A stretch of 44,243 bases of DNA, from assembly GCF_002995785.1 (NCBI RefSeq), contig NZ_PVXO01000041.1:1-44243 (forward strand). The letters run 5' to 3'. Made by a program: the position numbers and the translations under genes. Positions within the stretch are counted from its first letter, which is position 1. Every line of letters begins with the position of its first letter. The notes below the pieces were generated by a model that had not been told where the DNA came from, did no database searches, and was given only the letters and a program-made list of their open reading frames with translations. Shown one piece after another: positions 27,208-34,740 of the stretch. The stretch comes from Clostridium liquoris (lineage in GTDB: Bacteria; Bacillota; Clostridia; Clostridiales; Clostridiaceae).

Positions 27208-27819
27208 ATGAATTTTGATAATGATGCTAAAGCTTGGGATACTGATGAGAGAATTAATAGAGCAAAAATAGTAGCAAATGAAATAAGCAATTCAATTAAT
27301 ATTAATAATGATTATTCTGCTATGGAATTTGGGTGCGGAACTGGTCTTATAAGTTTTAATCTTTATGATAAATTTAAAAGTATTACCCTTGTTGACTCAT
27401 CTAAAGGTATGATAGACATATTGAAATCTAAAATTGATAAGTATAAATTAAATAATATGTTTCCTTGTTATTTAGATATAACTAAGGGAAATTCATTAAA
27501 TAAAAAATTTGATGTAATTTATAATTCTATGGTATTGCATCATATTGATGATATTGAAGCTTTAATAAGAAACTTTTATGAATTACTTAATAAAGATGGA
27601 TATTTGTGTATAGTAGATTTAAATGAAGAAGATGGCAGTTTTCATAAAGATCATCCAGATTTTCATGGGCATAATGGCTTTAATCAAGAGCATTTAAAAA
27701 GCATTTTGAGTAATGCTGGTTTTAAAGATGTAGAATCAAAAACATTTTTTTATAGTGAAAAAATTGTTAAAGGTGACAAAGTTCAGTATTCATTGTTTCT
27801 AATGAAGGGGAGAAAGTAG
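27208..27819 (+). CDS. Class I SAM-dependent methyltransferase
   Basis: Methyltransferase of 203 residues with a canonical core: motif I AMEFGCGTGLISFNL, the acidic end of strand 2 in ITLVDSSKGMIDIL, and motif IV/post-I FDVIYNSMVLHHIDD. The C-terminal GFNQEHLKSILSNAGFKDV is common in UbiE/Methyltransf_11-type enzymes. The substrate is unknown. An AGGAGG site precedes ATG 27208. It is one of the intact genes in a neighbourhood of remnants and does not closely resemble the methyltransferase at 22.9 kb. Confidence 0.88.
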   Translation: MNFDNDAKAWDTDERINRAKIVANEISNSININNDYSAMEFGCGTGLISFNLYDKFKSITLVDSSKGMIDILKSKIDKYKLNNMFPCYLDITKGNSLNKKFDVIYNSMVLHHIDDIEALIRNFYELLNKDGYLCIVDLNEEDGSFHKDHPDFHGHNGFNQEHLKSILSNAGFKDVESKTFFYSEKIVKGDKVQYSLFLMKGRK

Positions 27820-28009
27820 TGCTTTTTATAATAATATTTCACTTTATTTCAGCATTGAAGCATACTTCAACATAGAGCTCTTTTTAATGTAAACTTTTAC
27901 TTTAATGGTATTAAGGATATTATTTATGGTGACTTTGAATCTGGTATGGCTAAATTTGGTGAATCAATTTTATTGCTACGAAAAAGTATTAAAATAGGGG
28001 TAATTTTAT

Positions 28010-28228
28010 ATGTATACTTGTGGTTTATGTAAAGATCGAAATTGTAAGAAGGGGAATTTTGAAAATCTTCCACTTAATTGCCCGTCTAATGAAAAGGATG
28101 AACAGGAAGAAGTTAAGAAGCTATTTTGGTTGAAAGTAAAGGATAGAGTTCTTGCCCATAATCCTATAGCAGCCCTATATCTTTCAGAAGGTTATTATGA
28201 ATCAAAGCTTATCAGAAATCTTAAATAA
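28010..28228 (+). pseudogene. DUF1847 gene remnant with in-frame internal deletion
   Basis: The 72-residue frame begins MYTCGLCKDRNCKKGN then FENLPLNCP, the cysteine-rich N-terminus of DUF1847 metal-binding proteins. It goes directly to VKDRVLAHNPIAALYLSEGY, the C-terminal end of the same family. About 130 central residues, including the remaining conserved Cys/His residues, are absent. It has a fair ribosome binding site (AGGGG), so a mini-protein could still be made. The clean head-to-tail join and the lack of stops make it a recent or tolerated deletion. Confidence 0.68.
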
Positions 28229-28270
28229 GTGTAGTAGTGTAGCATTATAAATTAAACAAATTGTAAAAAT

Positions 28271-28308
28271 GTAGCTAATCCATTTGCGGTGGGGCTACTA
28301 TTTTTTTG
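28271..28308. terminator. Bidirectional terminator at the end of the toxin-like gene
   Basis: GTAGC at 28271-28275 and GCTAC at 28294-28298 enclose an inner CCA/TGG pairing. T-runs lie on both sides (TATTTTTTT on plus, ATTTTTAC on minus). The plus-strand copy could end an antisense RNA and the minus-strand copy ends the peptide mRNA. Confidence 0.6.
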
Positions 28309-28399
28309 AGATTTTTTCTATAAGCAACACTATTAATGTTAATAGTGCTATCAAGAATAATCCTGCTTGAAATAGTAACATTAAAACGTCGTTACTCAT
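28298..28399 (-). CDS. Holin-like hydrophobic peptide, candidate type I toxin
   Basis: The 33-codon gene on the minus strand reads MSNDVLMLLFQAGLFLIALL then a Leu/Ile/Val run and EKISKK. A single membrane helix with a short polar head and a basic tail is the pattern of TxpA/Hol_Tox type I toxins, which depolarise the membrane and are silenced by an antisense RNA. GAGAGGTGA sits 6 bp before the ATG. The start is partly sealed by pairing of TGATAC at the ribosome binding site with GTATCA upstream, and the 5' leader can pair with the 3' end. The antitoxin RNA itself was not located. Confidence 0.6.
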   Translation of the reverse strand: MSNDVLMLLFQAGLFLIALLTLIVLLIEKISKK

Positions 28400-28401
28400 A
28401 T

Positions 28402-28480
28402 GTATCACCTCTCTTCACAAAGGGATGAATGATACCAGTAGCCCACATTCAACTATATTGAATTGCACTAAGAAATTATA
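28402..28480 (-). promoter_or_regulatory. Leader and promoter of the toxin-like gene
   Basis: On the minus strand, TATAAT (complement of 28475-28480) gives a start near 28467. The leader contains GTGGGCTACT (28446-28437), complementary to AGTAGCCCCAC at the 3' end (28299-28289) with one bulge. GGTATC (28436-28431) pairs with the GATACC-like segment overlapping the ribosome binding site (28407-28402). Such 5'-3' and anti-ribosome-binding-site pairings are known in type I toxin mRNAs. Confidence 0.5.
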
Positions 28481-28590
28481 ATATATGATTTATAAAAATT
28501 CTATAATTAAAATTAGGTTTAGATTTATTCAACTATCAAAGGAATAAAAGAAAATTGCTATAATATTTAAAGATAAAGAGCTATGTATAG

Positions 28591-28618
28591 TTTTTGCAAA
28601 GGGTCAGACCCCATAGCC
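28591..28618 (+). repeat. 28-bp inverted repeat, left copy
   Basis: TTTTTGCAAAGGGTCAGACC continues with CCATAGCC and matches the complement of 29941-29968 at 24 of 28 positions. With its partner it encloses the TIGR04076 gene and the metallo-beta-lactamase remnant. No target-site duplication was recognised. Confidence 0.7.
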
Positions 28619-28783
28619 ATCATAAATAAATGATAATTAAACTTTTAAGGTCGATTATTATAAATAATATTAATAGAATAAAAAGATGATATAATATTAC
28701 TAAGTTGATAAACAAGGTGCTAGACAAGTTGGTAAGACGCATTTTTCTTTTATACGAAAAATCATGGCCATTATCCGTGAACT

Positions 28784-28921
28784 AAAAACGAATTGGGTCA
28801 CCTAAAGAATATCATGGAACACCCGGATTATGGCAATTTGTTATGTAGAAATCGTGCTTTGTTAGTAACATTTGCTGCAGTACAGGAAGGGTATATTATC
28901 AGAAAGGAAAGATTGGTGTAA
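28784..28921 (+). pseudogene. Fragment of an unidentified coding sequence
   Basis: An open frame gives ELGHLKNIMEHPDYGNLLC then RNRALLVTFAAVQEGYIIRK and a stop at 28919. It reads like a genuine C-terminal segment, not random AT-rich sequence, but nothing upstream in any frame restores a start domain. The only ATG (28814) has no ribosome binding site. I do not recognise the family. It ends 3 bases before the TIGR04076-type gene and may once have shared an operon with it. Confidence 0.4.
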
Positions 28922-28924
28922 CCT

Positions 28925-29239
28925 ATGAAAAAAGTAAAAATCACAGTGATGAAACAAACGGTCTATCAGGATTTGATAGATGAATACGAAAATCCCATAA
29001 AGCATGCCTGTGACGTGAAAGTCGGACAAGTATATATTGCCAATGGCTGGGAAAAGCCAAAGGGCATGTGTAACAGTGCATGGGAAAGTATGTCTACTTT
29101 CGTTATGACTCTTGCTCACGGTGGCGAAGATTTCTATGACGGCTGGATGAAGAATAAGAAGTCAGCAATGATTTCGTGTAATGATGGTTTCCGTCCGGTG
29201 AGTTTTTTGATTGAGACACTGGATGAGGATTCGGAATAA
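28925..29239 (+). CDS. TIGR04076-family small protein
   Basis: Protein of 104 residues matching my recollection of the TIGR04076 family: MKKVKITVMKQTVYQDLIDE at the start, HACDVKVGQVYIANGWEKP in the middle, and MISCNDGFRPVSFLIETL at the end. The Cys residues (HACD, GMCNSA, ISCND) are conserved in such proteins; the function is unknown. It appears full length. The ribosome binding site is weak. Composition is richer in G and C than the flanks, like the metallo-beta-lactamase remnant next to it, which suggests a shared foreign origin. Confidence 0.75.
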   Translation: MKKVKITVMKQTVYQDLIDEYENPIKHACDVKVGQVYIANGWEKPKGMCNSAWESMSTFVMTLAHGGEDFYDGWMKNKKSAMISCNDGFRPVSFLIETLDEDSE

Positions 29240-29285
29240 TGGATAAACTTGAATTTAATTACATAGCACGAAGGGGAGAATCAAA

Positions 29286-29875
29286 ATGGAAAACTGGTTT
29301 ACACTGGATCAAATTGATACAGATACTCATATTATCAGCGAATACCGCCATTGGGAGGAGACGCACTGCTATCTGCTTGAAGGTGAAGATCGGTGCTTAC
29401 TCATCTGACAATGGATACTATCCGCGGTATGGTTATAGACCGTTGCGATTTACCGGAAGGTTATGACATCAACACCTATAAGCTCTTTCAGGGAATACCA
29501 ACGCGGGTACTACGTAACGGCGACACCATCGATTTGGGTGGGCGCGTAATCACTGCACTGCATACGCCGGGACATTCGCCGGGGCATTTATGTTTTTGGG
29601 AACCGCAACGTGGATACTTATTTACCGGCGATCTTATCTATAAGGACACGCTGTTTGCGTACTACCATTCCACCGACCCTCAGGCATATCTCACTTCGCT
29701 TGAAAAAATTGCGATACTACCCGTAAAAAAAGTATTTCCGGCTCATCACAGTCTGGACATTCAGCCGGAGATTCTGACTCGTATGCGAGACGCTTTCCGC
29801 CAGTTGAAAGACGTTGGTAACCTACATCATGGCAGCGGCACCTTTGATTACGGCGATTGGGCTGTCTGGCTGTGA
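29286..29875 (+). pseudogene. Metallo-beta-lactamase-fold hydrolase gene lacking its metal-binding motif
   Basis: ATG 29286, with AAGGGGAG upstream, opens MENWFTLDQIDTDTHIISEY then HCYLLEGEDRCLLI and a stop at 29406. The sequence resumes in another frame at TMDTIRGMVIDRCDLPEG and runs through TPGHSPGHLCFWEPQRGYLF then FTGDLIYKDTLFAYY to DYGDWAVWL. The missing 55-60 residues between the blocks normally hold the HxHxDH metal ligands. The later ligands (TPGHSPGH, FTGD, PAHH) remain. Without the first motif and with a frame break near 29400 the enzyme should be dead. Codon use is GC-richer than neighbours (GCG, CGC, GCC frequent). Confidence 0.82.
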
Positions 29876-30208
29876 TGATATAAATTTCAATATATACAGT
29901 TGATGTAACATAATTTTGAGTTCAATTCTGTCGTATCTGTGGCTATAGGGTCTGACATTTTACAAAAATCAGGAGTGAAACAAACAGGCTCTGTTGCCAT
30001 ATATAGGACAACTACAACGTTATATAACGATAAATGATCATTTATATTGATAGGGCTACTTGATATGATGTCTATACTGATTAGGATAATAACAAGAAGT
30101 TAAAGTATATAAAATTTTATTAAGAAGTATGGTTAATTGTAATTAACTGCGAAGTAAAAACTATTCATATAATCTATAGACAAATAGGAATTTGGAGGTA
30201 ATAAAGAA
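29876..30208. other. Non-coding stretch with the right inverted repeat
   Basis: No gene seen. It contains the right 28-bp repeat, then AT-rich sequence with two small palindromes (CGTTATATAACG, ATAAATGATCATTTAT) and the leader of the next gene with its GGAGG site. Confidence 0.6.
29941..29968 (-). repeat. 28-bp inverted repeat, right copy
   Basis: GGCTATAGGGTCTGACATTT then TACAAAAA. Its complement matches 28591-28618 with four mismatches. It marks the downstream edge of the GC-richer segment. Confidence 0.7.
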
Positions 30209-31108
30209 ATGAAATTTAAATCAAGCCGGTTACCGTCTTTACCGAAAGATGTTAAATGGTATTGGGATCGATGTGTGCGAGAAAATATAGATTTCTCAAG
30301 AGTTGCCATAAATGAAAATCAAATTGATTTTACAAAGCCTGTTGATTACTTTGATCTTACAGATGGCGGTGCTGACAAGATCTCCTTTATAGGGAGACAG
30401 TTTGATTTTTTCGCACAGCAAGTTGCATTAGTGGAATTTGGATTGAATATATTTGGTAATTTAAACGCAGATACACAAATTGGTGTGTTGTTAAGCAGTG
30501 TTGAACATCTGAGTGCTGAAACGTCAGTATATGGTATGTATGCTACTTTCACATATATTGATAAGGCCGTTTATTGCGCCTTCACAATTTGTCTTGTGGA
30601 TAAAGATATTGGCATGGAAATGGAAACTGCCGTTATTGAAATCAGTCAGGATGAAGAACCATATATTCAGCCTGTTTTCATCAGTGAGGAAGCTTTAGAT
30701 TATTTGAACTATGATGACATTGCAAAGCTATCGTATTGGTTGGGAAACTTTTGGGTCGGAATTCAATATGAAATGAATAATCGACCAGAAGAGATTAGAG
30801 TAATAGAACAGCGAGGACAGATATCAGGTAATAATGGAGAGTATAAAAAAGATGACCATATTGTTTTAGTCAGAAGGATAGTCCCTGTTGATGAAGATGG
30901 AAATATAATTAAATACAGTGCTACTGGCTCTGGTCGCCAGTATAGTATTCCTGCATGGGGAGTCCGTGGACATGACAGAACCCTACCAGATGGTAGAGTG
31001 ATACATGTTCTTCCTTACCGCAAAGGAAAAGAGCGAAAAAATCCGGATAATTTTGTTAAAAAAGGGTATCAGTTTGTTGACGAAAAGATAGACTTAGATA
31101 TTGATTAG
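30209..31108 (+). CDS. Hypothetical protein with a C-terminal WGVRGHDR motif
   Basis: Soluble 299-residue protein of unknown function. There is no signal peptide or membrane helix. The C-terminal ~60 residues (IPAWGVRGHDRTLPDGR then VLPYRKGKERKNP) follow a W-x-V-R-G-H-x-R then Y-x-K-G-K-x-R pattern that I associate with uncharacterised proteins on phages, plasmids and other accessory DNA; the N-terminal two thirds gave no recognisable domain. AATTTGGAGG precedes ATG 30209. Its codon use is slightly less AT-biased than the core genes, consistent with acquisition. Confidence 0.7.
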   Translation: MKFKSSRLPSLPKDVKWYWDRCVRENIDFSRVAINENQIDFTKPVDYFDLTDGGADKISFIGRQFDFFAQQVALVEFGLNIFGNLNADTQIGVLLSSVEHLSAETSVYGMYATFTYIDKAVYCAFTICLVDKDIGMEMETAVIEISQDEEPYIQPVFISEEALDYLNYDDIAKLSYWLGNFWVGIQYEMNNRPEEIRVIEQRGQISGNNGEYKKDDHIVLVRRIVPVDEDGNIIKYSATGSGRQYSIPAWGVRGHDRTLPDGRVIHVLPYRKGKERKNPDNFVKKGYQFVDEKIDLDID

Positions 31109-31199
31109 TGTAACGCCACACAAATGATTTGTCTGGGTAGATAAATTCCAATTTCTTTGAAAAGATTTTAAGTATTTATATTTAACACGGAGGGTTTTT

Positions 31200-31970
31200 A
31201 TGAAAGAATACATAGTAGATAAAACAAACAATAAGATGAGATATCATGATTTACCTGGTAAAGATACGCCAATACTATTTATTCATGGCTTGGGCTGTGC
31301 TGGATCATTTGATTATCCTGAAGTAGCAGCACAAACTGATTTAATAAATCACAGACGAATATTAATAGACTTGCTTGGTAGTGGATTTAGTGATAAACCA
31401 GATAATTATTTATATACTGTAAAAGAACATGCAAACTATTTGTATAATTTTGTACAAGATCTAAAGCTTGATAAGTTTATTATTTTTGCACATAGCTTAG
31501 GTGGAGCTGTTGCACTTGAACTTGCTAATAAATGTAGAGGGAATATGGAAACAATTATTCTTAGTGAAGCTAATTTAGATAAAAGTGGTCAAGGTTCATC
31601 AAGTTATGAATTTGGAACCTATCAAGAAGAAGATTTTGTAAATGGAATATTTGATGAAGTTGTCAATGAAAATTCCAGTGTAAATTCTATGTGGGCATCC
31701 ACATTATCAGTTTGTTCTTCTACAGCAATTAGTAGAATTTCAAAGTCAGCAGTTGCTGGTGCAGAGCCATCATGGCGTGAAATATTATATTCATTGAAAT
31801 GTAAAAAAACATTTATTTTTGGTGAAAAATCTTTACCGGATGATGACCAAATTGAGCTGGAGAGACATATGATAAATGTTGAAATTGTAAAATCAGCAGG
31901 ACACTCTATGGCTTGGGAAAATCCAAAGGGATTAGCAGAAGCAATTAAGAAAGGTATTCTTTATGCATGA
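31200..31970 (+). CDS. Alpha/beta hydrolase
   Basis: Cytoplasmic alpha/beta-hydrolase of 256 residues. The oxyanion segment is LFIHGLGCAGS, the nucleophile elbow is FAHSLGGAVALE with Ser99, and the catalytic His is in SAGHSMAWENP near the C-terminus; an Asp-rich loop LPDDDQ lies where the acid is expected. Substrate is unknown. A CGGAGG-like site precedes ATG 31200. It precedes an acetyltransferase gene by 47 bp, so the two may be co-transcribed. Confidence 0.87.
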   Translation: MKEYIVDKTNNKMRYHDLPGKDTPILFIHGLGCAGSFDYPEVAAQTDLINHRRILIDLLGSGFSDKPDNYLYTVKEHANYLYNFVQDLKLDKFIIFAHSLGGAVALELANKCRGNMETIILSEANLDKSGQGSSSYEFGTYQEEDFVNGIFDEVVNENSSVNSMWASTLSVCSSTAISRISKSAVAGAEPSWREILYSLKCKKTFIFGEKSLPDDDQIELERHMINVEIVKSAGHSMAWENPKGLAEAIKKGILYA

Positions 31971-32017
31971 GAATTATAGGCATTAGAAATGAGGGATATA
32001 TGAGGAGGGGTTTTGCT

Positions 32018-32428
32018 ATGGAAATCATAGAAGATGATTATATATTTACGGATAATATTACTGGAATTAAATTAGATGAAGTTTGCAATTTGTTGAGGCA
32101 ATCACATTGGGCTAAAAATCGACCTACTGAAGTTATAGCTAAAACAATTGAAACTTCCCTTTGTTTTTCAATTTATCATAAGGATAAGCAAATCGGATTT
32201 GCAAGAGTTGTAAGTGATTATGCTGTTTATAGTTTAATACTAGATGTAATTATTGATGAAAAATACAGAGGTAATGGCTTGGGGAAAAAATTAATTGAAT
32301 TTATCAATAATCATCCAAGTATAAAAAATACAAGCAAAGTTCTTTGGACAAAGTATGCTGAAGGATTGTATTTAAAGTGTGGATTTAAAGAAGAAGATTG
32401 TTATAAATTTATGTTTAATAGACCTTAA
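32018..32428 (+). CDS. GNAT family N-acetyltransferase
   Basis: Acetyltransferase of 136 residues. The acetyl-CoA-binding motif A is IIDEKYRGNGLGKKLIEFI, preceded by QIGFARVVSDYAVYSLILDV and followed by a C-terminal YAEGLYLKCGFKEED. The start at ATG 32018 is favoured by GAGGAGGGG 7-10 bp upstream. A longer in-frame opening from 31967 overlaps the hydrolase stop but has no ribosome binding site and adds residues not expected of the fold. Substrate unknown. Confidence 0.87.
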   Translation: MEIIEDDYIFTDNITGIKLDEVCNLLRQSHWAKNRPTEVIAKTIETSLCFSIYHKDKQIGFARVVSDYAVYSLILDVIIDEKYRGNGLGKKLIEFINNHPSIKNTSKVLWTKYAEGLYLKCGFKEEDCYKFMFNRP

Positions 32429-32477
32429 TCAATACACGGATTAAGATAGAATAAAATAAATAAGAGGGGGACTATCT

Positions 32478-32577
32478 ATGTATTACGGGGAAAAAATTAA
32501 ATTAAAAGCTTACAAAAGAGAGGACATACCTTATGTCTATTCTATTTGAGGAATGGGGAAAAAGAAACGAAATATAG
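32478..32577 (+). pseudogene. GNAT acetyltransferase mini-remnant (head and tail only)
   Basis: A good ribosome binding site (GAGGGGG) and ATG 32478 open MYYGEKIKLKAYKREDIPYV then YSI and a stop. This is the standard N-terminus of RimJ/RimL-type acetyltransferases. Shifting frame at once gives EEWGKRNEI and a stop at 32575, which is plausible as the family's C-terminal end. The ~130 residues between are gone. The tail assignment is less certain than the head. Confidence 0.55.
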
Positions 32578-32632
32578 ATGCTAACATATTTAGGAAAATT
32601 GGGTATAATAGTATGTGAAAGGGGCTGATGAA

Positions 32633-32665
32633 GTGAAAGAATATTATAAGGTAGTTTTAACATAA
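32633..32665 (+). pseudogene. Ten-codon start of a gene cut by the IS605-type element
   Basis: GAAAGGGG (32617-32624) is followed by GTG 32633 and MKEYYKVVLT, then a stop at the point where the element seems to begin. TATAAT at 32604-32609 could be its promoter. It may be the 5' end of the M48 peptidase gene whose 3' part lies after the element. The link is inference from position and orientation. Confidence 0.35.
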
Positions 32666-32789
32666 TAGGCGGAATTCTTCTATCCTCTTAGGTGGGGGAT
32701 GGATAGCCCTCTTATTATTTTAGGTTCGATTAATCATTTAGTATTGATTATTAAATATAGGGGAAAAGTACTAAATGAGGTGGAAATCT

Positions 32790-33672
32790 GTGATTAAGAA
32801 AAATAAGGGGTATAGATTTAGGCTAAAACCTAATAAAGAACAAATGGTATACCTAGAGAAAGCTTTTGGTTGTAGTAGAAAAATGTATAACTTATACGTT
32901 GATATGCTGTATAAACAACTTGATGAGAAAAATTTTATTAACGGAAAAATTGATTACAAGGCTATACACTTGCCAACACCAGCAATAATAAAAAAAGATT
33001 ATGAGTATATGAAAGAAATAGATTCATTAGCTTTTGCAAATGTACAGCTTAATTTTAGGAATGCTATAAAAAAATACAATAGTGAATTTGATGGTAAAAC
33101 ATACTCAAAAAAAGCATTGAAGCAAGTTGAAACCTTAGGCAAAGAATTAACATTCAAGGACTTAAAGGGTATTCCAAACTTCAAAAGTAAAAGAAAAAGT
33201 CAAAATTCTTTCACCACCAATAATCAAAATGGCACTATATCAATAATAGATGAAAAGTATATTAAGATACCTAAATTAAAAGAGCCTATTAGATTCGTTA
33301 ATCATAGACAATTACCTAAAAACAGCATTATAAAAAGTGCTACATTATCAAAGAATTGTAGGAATCAATATTATATAAGATTCACAGTAGAATATTATAT
33401 TGAGGAAAAACAAACTCTTTCAAAAATAATTCTAGGATTAGATTATTCTCAGCATGATTTTTATGTAGATAGCCAGGGTAGGAAAGCAACTTATTAAAAT
33501 AGATAAATGGTTTCCATCTTCCAAAATGTGCAGTAATTGTGGAACTATGAAAGAAAAATTACAGTTATCAGATAGAACATATAAATGTGAAAAGTGTGGC
33601 TGTATTATAGATAGAGATTATAATGCAGCACTAAATATAAAAGAGGCTGGTTCTGCCTTGTTAGCTTGGTAA
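32790..33672 (+). pseudogene. tnpB: TnpB nuclease gene 2 with internal deletion
   Basis: GTG 32790 (GAGGTGG upstream) opens MIKKNKGYRFRLKPNKEQMV and continues through ILGLDYSQHDFYVDSQGRKA with the RuvC-I Asp. The frame then stops at 33495. In the next frame the sequence resumes at KIDKWFPSSKMCSNCGTMKE and the zinc finger CEKCG with DRDYNAAL (RuvC-III Asp), ending LLAW at 33670. About 110 residues with the RuvC-II Glu (normally in a DLNMKGM-like motif) are absent. The protein is unrelated in detail to TnpB 1 and belongs to a different TnpB subgroup. Confidence 0.85.
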
Positions 33673-33735
33673 ATTTATCTTCATTAGAAGGTATTACCCA
33701 AGAAGCCACCACTTCTAAAGTGGTGGTGAGTTCAC
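33640..33735 (+). ncRNA. Right end and possible guide-RNA scaffold of element 2
   Basis: The sequence after the tnpB 2 stop ends in a perfect 9-bp hairpin (33706-33714 with 33718-33726) and GAGTTCAC, a form common at right ends of TnpB elements, where the guide RNA scaffold lies. The guide would be the bases from 33736 onward, inside the M48 peptidase fragment. Confidence 0.4.
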
Positions 33736-34460
33736 TAAAGATAGCCTATGGCACGGCCAACAGAAAAAAAGATATAAATCCTAGAACTTCCTGTATGGCT
33801 TTTACAAATAACCTTCAAAATGATGCTTGGATGCTATCAACTTATAAATTGGAAGGGGACAGTAAAGTAAGTCTTAATTTAATGAAATGGGATTTAAAGA
33901 ATCCATGGGCAAAGTGGTATGAAATAAATAGTACTCATCCATTAACAGGGAAAAGAATATTAGCATTGGATCATATTGAAATAGAAGATGATGAACCTTT
34001 TAGAAAAAGATTTATAAGATTTTTGTGTGAGGCAGTAGTTAATGTACTTCCATACGCTTTAGCTTTAGGTAGTTTCTTATATATTCTTATAGCCAAAGAT
34101 ATGAGTTTGAAAAAATTTATAAGTGAAAATTCATTATTCATAAGCTTAATAGGAGCTAGTATATTGCTTAAATACTACTATTCCTATGGAAAGACATATG
34201 AGGAAAGAAGTATAAAGGAGCTCTTAGATAGGGAAGATGCTTCTCCAGTAAAGGGGATTCCAACAATCTTAAAAGGAAAAGTTATAGGAAAAGGTATACC
34301 TGGACTATTTTATAGTGAAGATTTAGTTATTGATGATGGGACAGGTATAATGTTAGTGGACTATAGACAGCCATTAAAAATATTTGAATGGATATTTGGA
34401 CTAATGGAAGTGTTTGCATATCTGCTTATAGCTATAGGTTTATGTATTAAATTTTTTTAA
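33736..34460 (+). pseudogene. 3' part of an M48 metallopeptidase gene cut by element 2
   Basis: From the element's right end the frame reads LKIAYGTANRKKDINPRTSC then MAFTNNLQNDAWML, and KWYEINSTHPLTGKRILAL, the STHP-type motif that follows the active site in M48 (HtpX-like) peptidases. Two to three membrane helices and a small beta domain finish the protein. The HExxH zinc motif and the N-terminal helices are absent. A reading frame does continue upstream to 33666 through the element's end, but those residues are not peptidase sequence. The remnant is about 240 residues. Confidence 0.75.
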
Positions 34461-34536
34461 AGAAGTTTTAGAGCAATAGCAAGGGAAATGAATAATCTAA
34501 TGGATACAAGATAATATAAAAAAACGTGCATAAGCA

Positions 34537-34574
34537 TAAAATCATCCAGGGACCAAAATCCTTGGATGATTTTT
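34537..34574 (+). terminator. Terminator after the M48 fragment
   Basis: AAAATCATCCAGGGA pairs with TCCTTGGATGATTTT (one mismatch), loop CCAAAA, and T-rich sequence follows. Confidence 0.85.
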
Positions 34575-34740
34575 GCGTGTTATATTTTTCCATATCTCAA
34601 TAATTATTTTAAATTACATATAAATTTCATGCACAGTGTTTTATCACAAACATATATATGTATTAAGATTTAAATTACTATATGCATATATAATCATATT
34701 ATAATATTTTAAATTTATATGTAGAAAGGTGGTGCACAAT

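Larger units (their letters stand above)
32661..33735 (+). mobile_element. IS605-type element 2 (tnpB only), degraded
   Basis: It runs from about TTTTAAC|ATAATAGG on the left to the TTCAC end on the right (33731-33735), just after the hairpin CCACCACTT-CTA-AAGTGGTGG. The left end has stems CTATCC/GGATAG (about 32674-32706) and CATTTAGTA/TACTAAATG. It has no terminal inverted repeats or tnpA, as usual for TnpB-only elements. The interior is deleted, so it is probably immobile. Confidence 0.55.

Noticed and set aside
27820-28005. Possible decayed gene reading ...DIIYGDFESGMAKFGESILL
   Set aside because: A short open stretch exists but it matches no family I know and has no start; too weak to list as a feature.
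29239-29466. 75-residue open frame between TIGR04076-like and metallo-beta-lactamase genes
   Set aside because: It overlaps the true MENWF start in another frame and has no family pattern.
33666-33735. Apparent N-terminus of the M48-like reading frame
   Set aside because: These residues are translation through the right end of the TnpB element, not peptidase sequence; no start signal precedes them.
17762-34500. Genomic island or prophage integrated at tRNA-Pro
   Set aside because: The accessory region does begin at the tRNA, but I found no integrase, no phage genes and no second copy of the tRNA 3' end as an attachment site.
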